Origin: Nymphaea colorata
Taxonomy: Eukaryota; Streptophyta; Magnoliopsida; Nymphaeales; Nymphaeaceae
Direction of reading: 5' to 3'
DNA length: 45,085 nucleotides
NCBI RefSeq assembly: GCF_008831285.2
Contig: NW_022204521.1
Coordinates: 1-45,085 of the forward strand
Part shown: positions 1 to 12,731 of the stretch, one piece after another
Numbering within the stretch: the stretch's first letter is position 1
Layout: the number at the start of each line of letters is the position of its first letter
Position numbers and translations under genes: made by a program
The notes under the pieces: model-generated
The model's database searches: none
Told to the model about the DNA's origin: nothing
The model's input: only the letters and a program-made list of their open reading frames with translations

Positions 1-3000
1 TGAACAGGGTTCATCGCATCTTTTGCGCTCATAATGAGAAGATCACACATAACTCATAAAATTGACCATGAAACCGATCATCATGTGGGCCATGCATTGG
101 TTTGTCAATCAGTCAATCACTTATTCCAATTTCATCCAATTGACATTTTCCTTGGTGGAAGGGATGTTGCTTCATCAAGATCCTTGAGCAGTTCCCAGTC
201 CCGCGGACTGTTTAATCTCATGTGGTGGAGGGTTCATCGCGTCTTTTGCGCTCATAATGAAATGATCACACATAAACTCCTAAAACTGACCATTATACCA
301 ATGCATCAAGTTGCCATGCATTGGTTGTGTCTATCAATAACCATTTATTTCAATTGCATCTAATTGGCAATTTAACTTGATGGAGGGGACGTTACATCAT
401 CAAGATCCTCGAGCAGTGCCCAGGTCTCACGAGACAATTTACCCCATGTTGGACGAGGTTCATCGTATCTTTTGCCCTCATAGTGAGATTATCACACATA
501 AACTCCTAAAACTAAACATTATATCGAAGCGTCAAGTTTGCCATGCATTGGTTGTGTCAATTGGCAATCATTTTTTCCAATTTCATCCAATTGACATTTT
601 TAAGTGATGGAGGGGACGTTGTTCATCAAGATCCTTGGCAGTTCCCAGTCTCACAGGATTGTTTAAACCCACGATGGACGAGGTTAATCGTATCCTTTGC
701 GCTCATAAAGAGACGATCATACATAAACTCCTAAGTTGACCATTATACCACTGCATGAAGTTGGCTATGCATTGATTTTGACAACCAGTTAGCCAATTAT
801 CCCAATTAAATCTAATTGATAACTTCTACTGATGGTAGAGATATTGCTTCATCAAGTTCCTTGATCAGTTCCCAGGTTCACGAGACTGTTCCCATCTTGT
901 TGAACTTGGTTCATCGCATCTTTTGCGCTCATTACGAGAAGATCACACATAACCTCATAAAACTGACCATGAAACCGATGCATATGTGGCCATGCATTGG
1001 TTGTGTCAATCAGTCAATCAGTTATTCCAATTCATCCAATTGACATTTTTCACTTGATGGAAGGGATGTTGCTCCATCAAGATCCTGAGCAGTTCCCAGG
1101 TCTCGGGGACTGTTTAATCTCATGTGGTGGAGGATTCATCGCGTCTTTTGCGCTCATAATGAAATGATCAACATAAACTCTTAAAACTGACCAATGCATT
1201 GGTTGTGTCTATCAGTCAACCATTTATTTCAATTGCATCTAATTGGCAATTTTAACTTGATGGAGGGACGTTGTATCATCAAGATCCTTGAGCAGTCCCC
1301 AGGTCTCACAAGACAATTTACCCCCTTGTTGGACGAGGTTCATCGTATCTTTTGCCGTCATAATGAGATGATCACACATAAACTCCTAAAACTGACCATT
1401 ATATCGAAGCGTCAAGTTGCCATGCATTGGTTGTGTCAATTTGGCAATCATTTTTTCCAATTTCATCCAATTGACATTTTTAACTTGATGGAGGGGACGA
1501 TGCTTCATCAAGATCCTTGGGCAGTTCCTAGGTCTCACAGGACTGTTTAACCCCATGTTGGACGAGGTTCATCATATCTTTTGCACTCATAATGAGACAA
1601 TCAGACATAAACTCCAAAAGTTGACCATTATACCAATGCATCAAGTTGGCTATGCATTGATTTTTACAATCAGTTAGCTAATTATCCCAATTGCGTCTAA
1701 TTGTCATTTTCAACTTGATGGTAGGGATATTGCTTCATCAAGTTCCCTGATCAGTTCCCAGGTCTCACGAGACTGTTTCCCATCTTGTTGAACAGGGTTC
1801 ATCGCATCTTTTGTGCTCATAATGAGAAGATCACACACAACCCCAAAAAACTGACCATGATACCGATGCATCATGTGGGCGATGCATTGGTTATGTCAAT
1901 CAGTCAATCATTTATTCCAATTTCACCAATTGACATTTTTCACTTGATGGAAGGGATGTTGTTTCATCAAGATCTTTGAGCAGTTCCCAGTTCTCACGAA
2001 CTGTTTACTCTCAAGTGGTAGAGGGTTCATCGCGTCTTTTGCGCACATAATGAAATGATCACACATAAACTCCTAAAACTGACCATTATACCAATGCATC
2101 ATGTTGGCCATGCATTGGTTGTGTCTAACAGTCAACAATTTATTTCAATTGCATCTAATTGACAATTTTACTTGATGGAAGGGACGTTGCATCATCAAGA
2201 TCCTTGCGCAGTCCCCAGGTCTCAAGAGACTATTTACCCTCATGTTGGACGAGATTCATCGTATCTTTTGCACTCATAATGAGACGATCACACATAAACT
2301 CCTAAAAATGACCTTTATATCAAAGCGTCAAGTTTGTCATGCATTAGTTGTGTCAATTTGGCAATCATTTTTTTCAATTTCATCCAATTGACAATTCTAA
2401 CTTGATGGAGGGGACGTTGCTTCATTAAGATCCTTGGGCAGTTCCCAGGTCTCACGGGACTGTTTAACCCCATGTTGGACGAGGTTCATCGTATCCTTTG
2501 CGCTCATAAAGAGACAATCATATATAAACTCTTAAAGCTGACAATTATACCAATGCATCAAGTTGGCTATGCATGATTTTGACAACCAGTTAGCCAATTA
2601 TCCCAATTAAATCTAATTGACAATTTCTACTTGATGGTAGAGATATTGCTTCATCAAGTTCCTTGATCAGTTCCCAGGTCTCACGGGACTGTTCCCATCT
2701 TGTTGAACAGGGTTCATCGCATCTTTTGCGCTCATAATGAGAAGATCACACATAACCTCATAAAACTGACCATGAAACCGATGCATCATGTGGGCCATGC
2801 ATTGGTTGTGTCAATCAGTCAATCACTTATTCCAATTTCATCCAATTGACATTTTTCACTTGATGGAAGGGATGTTGCTTCATCAAGATCCTTGAGCAGT
2901 TCCCAGGTCTCGCGGGACTGTTTAATCTCATGTGGTGGAGGGTTCATCGCGTCTTTTGCGCTCATAATGAAATGATCACACATAAACTCCTAAAACTGAC

Positions 3001-6000
3001 CATTATACCAATGCATCAAGTTGGCCATGCATTGGTTGTGTCTATCAGTCAACCATTTATTTCAATTGCATCTAATTGGCAATTTTAACTTGATGGAGGG
3101 GGCGTTGCATCATCAAGATCCTTGAGCAGTCCCCAGGTCTCAAGAGACTATTTACACCCTTGTTGGACGAGGTTCTTCGTATCTTTTGAGCTCATAATGA
3201 GACGATGACACATAAACTAGTAAAACTGACCATTATATCGAAGCATCAAGCATCAAGTTGGCCATGCATTGGTTGTGTCTATCAGTCAACCATTTATATC
3301 AATTGCATCTAATTGGCAATTTTAACTTGATGGAGGGGACGTTGTACCATCAAGATCCTTGAGCAGTCCCAGGTCTCAAGAGACTATTTACACCCTTGTT
3401 GGACGAGGTTCTTCGTATCTTTTGCGCTCATAATGAGACGATGACACATAAACTCCTAAAACTGGCCATTATATCGAAGCGTCAAATTTGTCATGCATTA
3501 GTTGTGTCAATTTGACAATCATTTTTTTCAATTTCATTAAACTGACATTTTAAACTTGATGGAGGGGACGTTGGTTCATCAAGATCTTTGGGCAGTTCCC
3601 AGGTCTCACAGGACTGTTTAACCCCACGTTGGACGAGGTTCATCGTATCCTTTGCGCTCATAAAGAGACAATCATATATAAACTCTTAAAGCTGACAATT
3701 ATACCAATGCATCAAGTTGGCTATGCATTGATTTTGACAACCAGTTAGCCGATTATCCCAATTAAATCTAATTGACAATTTCTACTTGATGGTAGAGATA
3801 TTGCTTCATCAAGTTCCTTGATCAGTTCCTAGGTCTCACGGGACTGTTTCCCATCTTGTTGAACAGGGTTCATCGCATCTTTTGCGCTCATAATGAGAAG
3901 ATCACACATAACCTCATAAAACTGACCATGAAATCGATGCATCATGTCGGCCATGCATTGGTTGTGTCAATCAGTCAATCACTTATTCCAATTTCATCCA
4001 ATTGACATTTTTCACTTGATGGAAGGGATGTTGTTTCATCAAGATCCTTGAACAGTTCCCAGGTCTCGCGGGACTGTTTAATCTCATGTGGTGGAGGGTT
4101 CATCGCGTCTTTTGCGCTCATAATGAAATGATCACACATAAACTCCTAAAACTGACCATTATACCAATGCATCAAGTTGGCCATGCATTGGTTGTGTCTA
4201 TCAGTCAACCATTTATTTCAATTGCATCTAATTGGCAATTTTAACTTGATGGAGGGGACGTTGCATCATCAAGATCCTTGAGCAGTCCCCAGGTCTCAAG
4301 AGACTATTTGCACCCTTGTTGGACGAGGTTCTTCGTATCTTTTGCGCTCATAATGAGACGATGACACATAAACTAGTAAAACTGACCATTATATCGAAGC
4401 ATCAAGTTGGCGATGCATTGGTTGTGTCAATTTGGCAATCATTTTTTCCAATTTCATCCAATTGACATTTTTAAGTTGATGGAGGGGACGTTGTTTCATC
4501 AAGATCCTTGGGCAGTTCCCAGGTCTCACAGGATTGTTTAAACCCACGATGGACGAGGTTAATCGTATCCTTTGCGCTCATAAAGAGACGATCATACATA
4601 AACTCCTAAAGTTGACCATTATACCAATGCATCAAGTTGGCTATGCATTGATTTTTACAATCAGTTAGCTAATTATCCCAATTGCATCTAATTGTCATTT
4701 TCAACTTGATGGTAGGGATATTGCTTCATCAAGATCCTTGATCAGTTCCCAGGTCTCACGGGACTTTTTCCCATCTTGTTGAACAGGGTTCATCGCATCT
4801 TTTGTGCTCATAATCAGAAGATCACACACAACCCCAAAAAACTGACCATGATATTGATGCATCATATGGGCGATGCATTGGTTATGTCAATCAGTCAATC
4901 ATTTATTCCAATTTCACCCAATTGACATTTTTCACTTGATGGAAGGGATGTTGTTTCATCAAGATCCTTGAGTAGTTCCCAAGTCTCAAGAGACTATTTA
5001 CACCCTTGTTGGACGAGGTTCTTCGTATCTTTTGCGCTCATAATGAGACGATGACACATAAACTCCTAAAACTGGCCATTATATCGAAGCGTCAAATTTG
5101 TCATGCATTAGTTGTGTCAATTTGACAATCATTTTTTTCAATTTCATCCAACTGACATTTTTAACTTGATGGAGGGGACGTTGTATCATCAAGATCCTTG
5201 AGCAGTCCCCAGGTCTCACAAGACAATTTACCCCCTTGTTGGACGAGGTTCATCGTATCTTTTGCCGTCATAATGAGATGATCACACATAAACTCCTAAA
5301 ACTGACCATTATATCGAAGCGTCAAGTTTGCCATGCATTGGTTGTGTCAATTTGGCAATCATTTTTTCCAATTTCATCCAATTGACATTTTTAACTTGAT
5401 GGAGGGGACGATGCTTCATCAAGATCCTTGGGCAGTTCCTAGGTCTCATAGGACTGTTTAACCCCATGTTGGACGAGGTTCATCATATCTTTTGCACTCA
5501 TAATGAGACAATCAGACATAAACTCCAAAAGTTGACCATTATACCAATGCATCAAGTTGGCTATGCATTGATTTTTACAATCAGTTAGCTAATTATCCCA
5601 ATTGCGTCTAATTGTCATTTTCAACTTGATGGTAGGGATATTGCTTCATCAAGTTCCTTGATCAGTTCCCAGGTCTCACGGGACTTTTTCCCATCTTGTT
5701 GAACAGGGTTCATCGCATCTTTTGTGCTCATAATCAGAAGATCACACACAACCCCAAAAAACTGACCATGATATTGATGCATCATATGGGCGATGCATTG
5801 GTTATGTCAATCAGTCAATCATTTATTCCAATTTCACCCAATTGACATTTTTCACTTGATGGAAGGGATGTTGTTTCATCAAGATCCTTGAGCAGTTCCC
5901 AAGTCTCACGGAACTGTTTACTCTCAAGTGGTAGAGGGTTCATCGTGTCTTTTGCGCACATAATGAAATGATCACACATAAACTCCTAAAATTGACCCAT

Positions 6001-7195
6001 TATACCAATGCATCAAGTTGGCCATGCATTGGTTGTGTCTAACAGTCAGCAATTTATTTCAATTGCATCTAATTGACATTTTTAACTTGATGGAAGGGAC
6101 GTTGCATCATCAAGATCCTTGCGCAGTCCCCAGGTCTCAAGAGACTATTTACCCCCATGTTGGACGAGGTTCATCGTATCTTTTGCACTCATAATGAGAC
6201 GATCACACATAAACTCCTAAAAATGACCTTTATATCAAAGCGTCAAGTTTGTCATGCATTAGTTGTGTCAATTTGGCAATCATTTTTTCCAATTTCATCC
6301 AATTGACAATTCTAACTTGATGGAGGGGACGTTGCTTCATTAAGATCCTTGGGCAGTTCCCATGTCTCACGGGACTGTTTAACCCCACGTTGGACGAGGT
6401 TCATCGTATCCTTTGCGCTCATAAAGAGACAATCATACATAAACTCTTAAAGCTTACCATTATACCAATGCATCAAGTTGGCTATGCATTGATTTTGACA
6501 ACCAGTTAGCCAATTATCCCAATTAAATCTAATTGACAATTTTTACTTGATGGTAGAGATATTGCTTCATCAAGTTCCTTGACCAGTTCTCAGGTCTCAC
6601 GGGACTGTTTTCCATCTTGTTGAACTTGGTTCATCGCATCTTTTGCGCTCATTACGAGAAGATCACACATAACCTCATAAAACTGACCATGAAACCGATG
6701 CATCATGTGGGTCATGCATTGATTTTGTCAATCAGTCAATCACTTATTCCAATTTCATCGAATTGACATTTTTCACTTGATGGAAGGGATGTTGCTTTAT
6801 CAAGATCCTTGAGCAGTTCCCAAGTCTCGTGGGACTGTTTAATCTCTTGTGGTGGAGGGTTCATCGCGTCTTTTGCGTTCATAATGAAATGATCACACAT
6901 AAACTCCTAAAACTGACAATTATACCAATGCATCAAGTTGGCCATGCATTGGTTGTGTATATCAGTCAACCATTTAATTCAATTGCATCTAATTGGCGGG
7001 ACGTTGCATCATCAAAATCCTTGAGCAGTCCCCAGGTCTCACGAGACAATTTACCCCCTTGTTGGACGAGGTTCATCGTATCTTTTGCCCTCATAGTGAC
7101 ATGATCACACATAAACTCCTAAAACTGAACATTATATTGAAGTGTCAAGTTTGCCATTCGTTGGTTGTGTCAATTTGGCAATCATTTTTTCCAAT
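1..7195. repeat. Satellite array, left segment (230-bp monomer, 920-bp HOR)
   Basis: Tandem array in which the anchor 'ttcatcg' recurs about every 230 bases. Four monomer types follow each other. A has 'gaacagggttcatcgcatc' and 'gagaagatcacac'. B has 'ggtggagggttcatcgcgtc'. C has 'ggacgaggttcatcgtatc' and 'atatcgaagcgtcaag'. D has 'tcctttgcgctcataaagag' or 'cactcataatgagacaatc'. A-type anchors lie at 10, 910, 1798, 2713, 3869, 4789, 5709 and 6630, giving a period near 920. The 2713-3869 interval has five monomers because C is doubled. The array stops inside a monomer at about 7195, where AT-rich unrelated sequence begins. The first ~1.2 kb has many single-base losses compared with the matching copy at 38032 onward, which looks like low consensus quality. 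The family is not recognised; a centromeric or pericentromeric location is only an inference. Confidence 0.95.
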
Positions 7196-9612
7196 TTGCT
7201 AAAACCATTGTTACATGTGCTAGATCATGACATTTGTTCGATAAAGGTTAGTAGTAAAATATTTGAGAAATTAAGCAAAATTTTATAAAAGACAAGAAAA
7301 TGTCGAATTCAAGAAAGAATGTGCAAACTTTCATCCAAGATAATTAACAAAGCCATGTTAAGAAAGTCGTGAAAGATTTAAAAAAAAAATTCCTATGTTC
7401 ACCAATGTAGAAAAGCTATATAATTGACAAAAGTTATGTAGTTAATTTACCTCAAGTGCTCAAATCAATGAGAGAAAAATCAATTTCCAAACATGTGTAC
7501 AAAAACAAAAGTTCATGAACCATCAATACAACTGCCAACTTGTTTCACAGTTTACAAGCAGATTTCAAAAACTGTTTCCCAATGTTTAACAAACCGAATA
7601 AAAAGACAAACAAATTATAAAAATTAAAGAAATTTCTCAAACATCTAAGGAATCTGCAAGTTCTACTAAAAAACATAAAGAGGTGAAAAAAAAAACAGCT
7701 AAAAAAATCTATCAAACACAGTAAATATCATAAAATTTTTACTAAATTCATTGAAAAATCAATTTCAAAATGTCTTAAAACAGTTCATGAAATTTCATAA
7801 AAAATTTCCAACACAATTTGGACAACTTATGAGACATTATTACATCTTAAGCAAATCAACAAAATACCATAAGAGTAAACAACTGTATAACTTCAAAAAA
7901 AAAAATCAAAAAGTTTAAGTAAAAAAGCCATAAAACTCATAAAATAAAGTTACATTTCATGAGCTCATAAATGTGCACAAGCATTCATCAAAATTTATGA
8001 ACCAATTTTTTTCAACTTCTTTATAAATGTTAAAATAACAACTTTTTTATAAATGTTGCAATAACAAAGTGCAAGCGAACTTATAAGGATTTGTGAAACC
8101 TTTTAAACATTTAAGAAAACATGCACAAAACATACAAAGAACACACGAAGGTTTGGCGAAAAAGATTCCAAAAGTTTCATCAAAGACATGAAATTTAGAA
8201 AACACTTTAATGTCACTTAATTGATTAAAAAAAAAAGACTTTGAAAATTCAAAAAAAAATCATACAATGTAACAACCAATGGTAAATCGTTACATTTCCT
8301 TGACAACGGTTCATAAAAAAACATTTAGAAGTTGAGCAAAATTCTCTAAAGACTAGAAGACTAAGTACTCAAGAAAAAAGGTGCAAATTTTCATCCAAAA
8401 TAAGATAGAATCGTACGTTTAAAATGTCCCAAAATTCAATACCATAAATAAACTTTAAAAAAAAAAGTTTATGTGTTGATAAGGAAGTCATGAACGTCTA
8501 AGAAAGAGCATTATTTTTCATAAGTTCGAACATGTCAAAGGGAGTTTCCAAAGCTATGTAATAAATTTGCCACAACCTTCCCTAAAAAGAGACAAAAAAA
8601 ATCAATTTCTACAATGTTTATAAAGTTAAAGAAGTGTTAATAAAGCTGTCAAAATGCTTCAAAGGTTGTTAAAGAGGTTTTTAAAACGTTTACAAATTGT
8701 AAAAAAATCATATAAAAAAGAAAAAAAATGCAAAAAGCTTACATTCCTTCCTAAACATCTACGAAAGCCTGTGTGAGTCATATGAGGAAAACATAAACAT
8801 TTAAAAATAAATAGAAAATGTTTATCAAACATAAAAGTCATTGAAATGTTTATTGAACTCATTTAAAGATCATTTGAAAACGTTTTACAATAGTTCTTGA
8901 AATATGTAAAAAAGTTCTAACACAATTTGGACAACTTCAGATATAGCATGACATTTTGTTTATCGAAAGTTTGCAAAGATAGAAGGCTTTTGAAGAAAGG
9001 TTTGTAAAACATTAGAAAACCACAAGACCTTAATTTAATTTATAGATTTCAGTAAGAAAACCATGAAAATCTATTAAAATCAGCAAAAAAAAAATCCAAC
9101 ACAATTTGGACAACGTCGGATATATCATGACATTTTATTTACGAAAAGTTTGCAAAAACATTAGAAGACTTGTGAAGAAAAGTTTGCAAAACACTAGAAA
9201 GTCATAAATGTTAATGGAAAATCAAGAAAAAAATTCAATAATTCAACTTCAAAAAAAATTGCAAACGTTAATAAAAAGTCATGAAAGTCCAAAAAACGTT
9301 ATTATTTATGAGCTCATAAATATACAAGGGAATTTGCCAAAATTCATTTAATGAATTCATTTTAACTTTCCAATAAACAGTCAAAACAAGTTCAATCTTT
9401 ATAGAAGTTTATGAAGCATTAACAAAATTTGCCGTTGGTAACACAAACATTGGTAAAAAAAATTCATGAAAATCTAAAAGAGCACAACCCTTTCATGACT
9501 ATATAAATGTGCACAAGAGTTTTTAAAAATGTTTATTTATGCTCAAGAAACTGCATTGAAATGCACAAAATTTATAAATATATATGGCACTTGTCGAACA
9601 CCTACTAAACTT
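7196..9612. repeat. AT-rich region built of old diverged direct repeats
   Basis: No gene is supported here; runs of A dominate. Two blocks about 1.05-1.1 kb apart still resemble each other: around 7240-7345 and 8300-8405 both have 'gagcaaaat/aagcaaaat', 'gactagaa/gacaagaa', then 'gtgcaaa' and 'tttcatccaa'. Around 7808 and 8917 both have 'acacaatttggacaactt'. This suggests an ancient duplicated unit eroded by mutation. An ORF on the minus strand at 8659-8862 is a by-product of base composition. Confidence 0.6.
8915..9210. repeat. Diverged tandem pair, period ~179 bp
   Basis: 'cacaatttggacaac' at 8921 and at 9100 begins two similar blocks. Each continues with 'gatata.catgacattttgtt/att', 'aaagtttgcaaa', 'gaag.cttttgaagaaa.gtttg' and 'aaaaca.tagaaa'. 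This is a local tandem duplication nested in the larger diverged repeat. Confidence 0.7.
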
Positions 9613-9740
9613 CACTACAAGAAAATAGCATTTAGTGATGTACAACATGCTTCACTAAATGTCATCAGTGATGCCAACTCTTCATCATGAATGGCGCCAC
9701 TAACAGTAATGACAGAATTAATGATGCATTTGTTGCTATT
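9613..9740 (+). mobile_element. CACTA (En/Spm-type) transposon terminus
   Basis: The sequence 'cactacaagaaaatagcatt' at 9613 matches the hallmark terminal inverted repeat of plant CACTA elements. It is followed by short subterminal-like motifs ('tttagtgatg', 'cttcactaaatg', 'gtcatcagtgatg', 'ccactaacagtaatgac'). The orientation puts the element body to the right. I found no reverse-complement terminus ('ttttcttgtagtg') downstream in the window and no transposase, so this is a non-autonomous, truncated or unbounded copy. The 3-bp target duplication cannot be tested without the other end. Confidence 0.7.
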
Positions 9741-10141
9741 AACTATCACAATTAGTCATGCATTAACAACGATAAACCAGTTGTTGTGTCACTAATTAAC
9801 CATGAACGACTCATGAAACAACAGAAGCTTAATATACATGGACAACCAACAATAACAAACACTCAAGCAGCAAAATTTAAAAATTAACCTGCAATCAATA
9901 ACACTTTCATATAACTACAAAAGCGACTGAAAGCATTTTCAGATTGAAAGCAGCTATAGCAGCATAACTTCACAGATTACCAAACTTTTACTTGATTTAA
10001 AAGGAAAAAGAAAGTTGTAACTGCTACCATGCCATGTTATGGTGATCTGCAAACTGCTAATATCTACATAATTGTACTAAATAAAGCAAAATAAATCCAC
10101 TAACCTGGAAAAGGAGATTAAACTTCAAGATACAAAAAATT

Positions 10142-10333
10142 TTGCAAACAAATGAAAGCATAAAAAAGAGAATCTCCAGCCTAAAGCATAAAAATAGCAT
10201 GCTGGAGGCGCAAGCAGCTGTACCTCTGTTGTGCCCACTGTGTAAAACAATGTTTGATTCAGAGCCTCCAAACGTACAGGAAAGCTTGTTCCTCAAGCAA
10301 CCTGCATTCATGAGGTTAGTCCAAAAGAATTGA
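10142..10333 (+). CDS. Weak exon-like ORF with a CPLC motif
   Basis: A 63-codon open frame with no ATG at its start; the first in-frame methionine is in 'KNSMLEAQAAV'. The central part reads 'VPLLCPLCKTMFDSEPP', with a CxxC pair like the first half of a zinc finger, but no following histidines are visible. 'catgag' followed by 'gttagt' near 10316 would be a good plus-strand splice donor, so this may be a single exon or exon fragment. Local GC is higher than in the flanks. The minus strand is also open here (10057-10311), so strand is unsure. The gene is not recognised. Confidence 0.2.
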   Translation: MQTNESIKKRISSLKHKNSMLEAQAAVPLLCPLCKTMFDSEPPNVQESLFLKQPAFMRLVQKN

Positions 10334-11399
10334 TCCTATTAAAAGAAGGGCATTACAAAAAGCCACAAAAACCGCATGAATAAATCATATTTTCGGGTAG
10401 CAAAGAGAGATTGTTAATAAGGGCAACATTTCCTATGTGTTGTTTCCCCAGTTTTTGTTCCTTTGGAATAAAACAGTAAATTTAGAAATTCAGAAATATC
10501 CCATAGATACAGGGGAAATAAATGCAGTGTAAGATAGCCAATATTAGATAAAATCAGTTTGAATGGTGACCGTAAATAAAAAATAAACTTATGAGAACTA
10601 AAGAAGTGTATAAAAAGGGAAAGTTTATTATAATATTGAAGAAAAAGACCATTACTTTATAAACTTGCTGTCCTGTATCTTAAGATCACAATCCATCAGC
10701 CAAGAATTTGATGTTTTGAACCATAATTGATGAACAACATGCGTTTGGCCGTGACCCACTAAGGCCTCCATTGAATTGAATTGGACGTTTTAATGGAATA
10801 AGTTTCTAGTCAATAGCAGTGAGTCAGTGACCATTTACTTGTATGGTTTAAGTCCTTTGTCCACTTCAAGGAGACATCATGAAGAGTATCTTATGCAGTG
10901 AGATAAGCTAGAAAATGCATAAAGCTAACACAATCAATGTTAGAAACTAAATCATATTAATGATTAAATTTATCAATAATTTTATCCCATAAAATGTAAT
11001 AATCTATATAGAAATAGAACACGACCTAGTGTTATGGCAAGATGCACAATAAGGGACCAAAAGGAAATGGAAATTGAGAAAAGCCTAAGTATGATTATTT
11101 TTTGGTTTGATTACTGTTTGTAGACGCTTTTCATGAACATACACATTTCAGTCCCTTTTCCTGAATGTCTGCCATTAATGAATGGAAGGGCTCAGTTATT
11201 TCAATTGTTTTAGTAATTGGACTGTAGGTGGAAAAAAGTTATTCTACTGAAACATTTGACGAGGTGAGGCGAAATATTTTCAAACAAAAAATAAGTAGGA
11301 ATACAAATTATAATAACCTTATACAGTAGGAAGATACATAAATACATAACATATCACATATAACAAAATTAGAAATACAATAAAATAGATTATGCACGC

Positions 11400-11523
11400 A
11401 TATTGTAAGGCATAAAAATAATAGGTTTATATTGTCAGGCCAAAAGATAGAGAGCAAACATATATTGTAAGGCATAAAGATAATAGGTTTATATTGTCAG
11501 GCCAAAAGATAGAGAGCAAACAT
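11400..11523. repeat. 62-bp tandem duplication
   Basis: Two adjacent copies beginning 'atattgtaaggcataaa' and ending 'gatagagagcaaacat', differing at about one position ('aaaata' versus 'aagata'). A recent local duplication in non-coding sequence. Confidence 0.9.
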
Positions 11524-12421
11524 ACAGGGAAAAGGAGCTGAACAAAGAATGATTCTTGTAACACACCAATCAAAATAGTTAACTAGACTATTAGCTTACA
11601 TGTTATTTATAAAGCAATAAGGAAATACATAACTTATACCTAAAACTTATACACAAAGCATATTTAACAAAGCAGTTCACTGATTAACTTGTAAACTAAT
11701 TTCCATAAACCGTATGGCCTTCAAGACCAATGAAGTTCACGGAACTGAAGTCTTATTTACCTAACATCCACCTTTAGCAACCAATTAAAACTTCAACTCC
11801 ATGAAACCACCGATCTTGAAGTTTTGGGGAGAAAACCCTCAAGGTAGCTTACAATATTTAGAGTCTGGAAAAATAACAGAGAAAGAATCAACATATTTTA
11901 GTTTCTGTATGTATAGGAATGTAAGGACATTTGTCTGCACGATTTAATTAGTCACTCATGTTTTCCAAAGGCCTACAGATGAAAACGTTTGAGATTTCAA
12001 ACGAAGCCCCTAGTTTTGTGGAGAACAAATTGACAACAGTATCTTAACTAAGAAGAATGAGAAGAAGTTCGTCTGTGAAACGACACCCGAAGCCTTTGGC
12101 AATCGGAGCAAGTGCATGCAATGCACGGCATTAATCGGAGAGAAAGATAGAGAAAGCCAAAGAAACAAACAAAGAAAGAAAGATGGACGGAGGGGAGAGT
12201 GAATGAGAGATATCCTATTACCGTAGATAATGCAGCTTGAGATGAATCGAGACTCCTCGATTAAAACCCTCGTTTGCAAATTGCCATTCACTGCGGATGG
12301 ATGAATGGGTCAGGAAGGTTAAAAAAATCCCAGAAAGTAATCGGTGCCTAGGGTCAGTCCGCCGACCATCCCCATCCCCCTCATGAGCAGCCTCCTTCCC
12401 TCGCCAGGCCGATGCACAGGG

Positions 12422-12423
<2 letters not shown>

Positions 12424-12467
<44 letters not shown>
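12424..12467. repeat. GA/CT microsatellite
   Basis: About 21 uninterrupted GA units, in the leader-like island. Long CT tracts are common in plant 5'UTRs. This tract alone creates the ERER and SLSL open frames on the two strands. Confidence 0.97.
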
Positions 12468-12515
12468 CATTTACCTTCGGGGCACGACGGTGGTGGTGGA
12501 GGTCGATGGCTGGAG

Positions 12516-12626
12516 AGCGAGCAGCGGTGGTGGTGGAGAGCGCCGGCGGGAGAGCGAGCAGCTGTGGTGGTGGAGAGCGCCGGCGGGAGAGCGAGCGGTT
12601 GTGGTGGTGGAGGGCTGGAAGCGCGG
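12516..12626. repeat. 37-bp GC-rich minisatellite, about three units
   Basis: 'agcgagcagc', 'agcgagcagc' and 'agcgagcggt' recur at 12516, 12553 and 12590, each followed by 'tggtggtggag'; the first two units continue with 'agcgccggcgggag'. Nearly identical units imply recent slippage. Confidence 0.9.
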
Positions 12627-12697
12627 GAGAGGCAAGAGACGGAACAGAAGCTTACCACGATCAACAGCAACTAAAAGAAATCAATCAAGAAACGGTT

Positions 12698-12731
12698 ACT
12701 TCCATTCTTGGATGACTTCCATTCTTGGATG
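12698..12731. repeat. 17-bp tandem duplication
   Basis: 'acttccattcttggatg' occurs twice without spacer. A local slippage product at the upstream edge of the GC-rich island. Confidence 0.95.

Larger units (their letters stand above)
9741..12200. other. Non-coding stretch, no supported gene
   Basis: AT-rich sequence downstream of the CACTA end. Apart from the weak ORF at 10142-10333 and the 62-bp tandem duplication at 11400, I see no domain, RNA gene or clear exon chain. It could be the body of the non-autonomous CACTA element, or introns of a minus-strand transcript starting in the GC-rich island at 12.2-12.7 kb. Confidence 0.5.
12218..12700 (-). promoter_or_regulatory. GC-rich leader-like island of a putative minus-strand transcript
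   Basis: An abrupt GC-rich, CT-rich (on the minus strand) island in AT-rich DNA, typical of plant promoters and 5' leaders. Read on the minus strand, it has donor-like sites 'cgtg|gtaagc' near 12652 and 'ctacg|gtaata' after 12222. No ATG-initiated protein convinces me: open frames on both strands are proline/serine or arginine/glutamate repeats generated by the GA tract and the minisatellite. The downstream body, if any, would lie toward 9.8 kb. Confidence 0.35.

Noticed and set aside
1-7195. CRISPR-like array of regularly spaced repeats
   Set aside because: The whole 230-bp unit is repeated without unique spacers, and the sequence context is plant nuclear DNA.
34-7202. Many plus-strand ORFs of 60-120 codons in the left satellite (and 38174-44764 in the right)
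   Set aside because: They are repeats of the same monomer translated in rotating frames, start at non-conserved positions and are broken by the 230-bp period; no independent gene.
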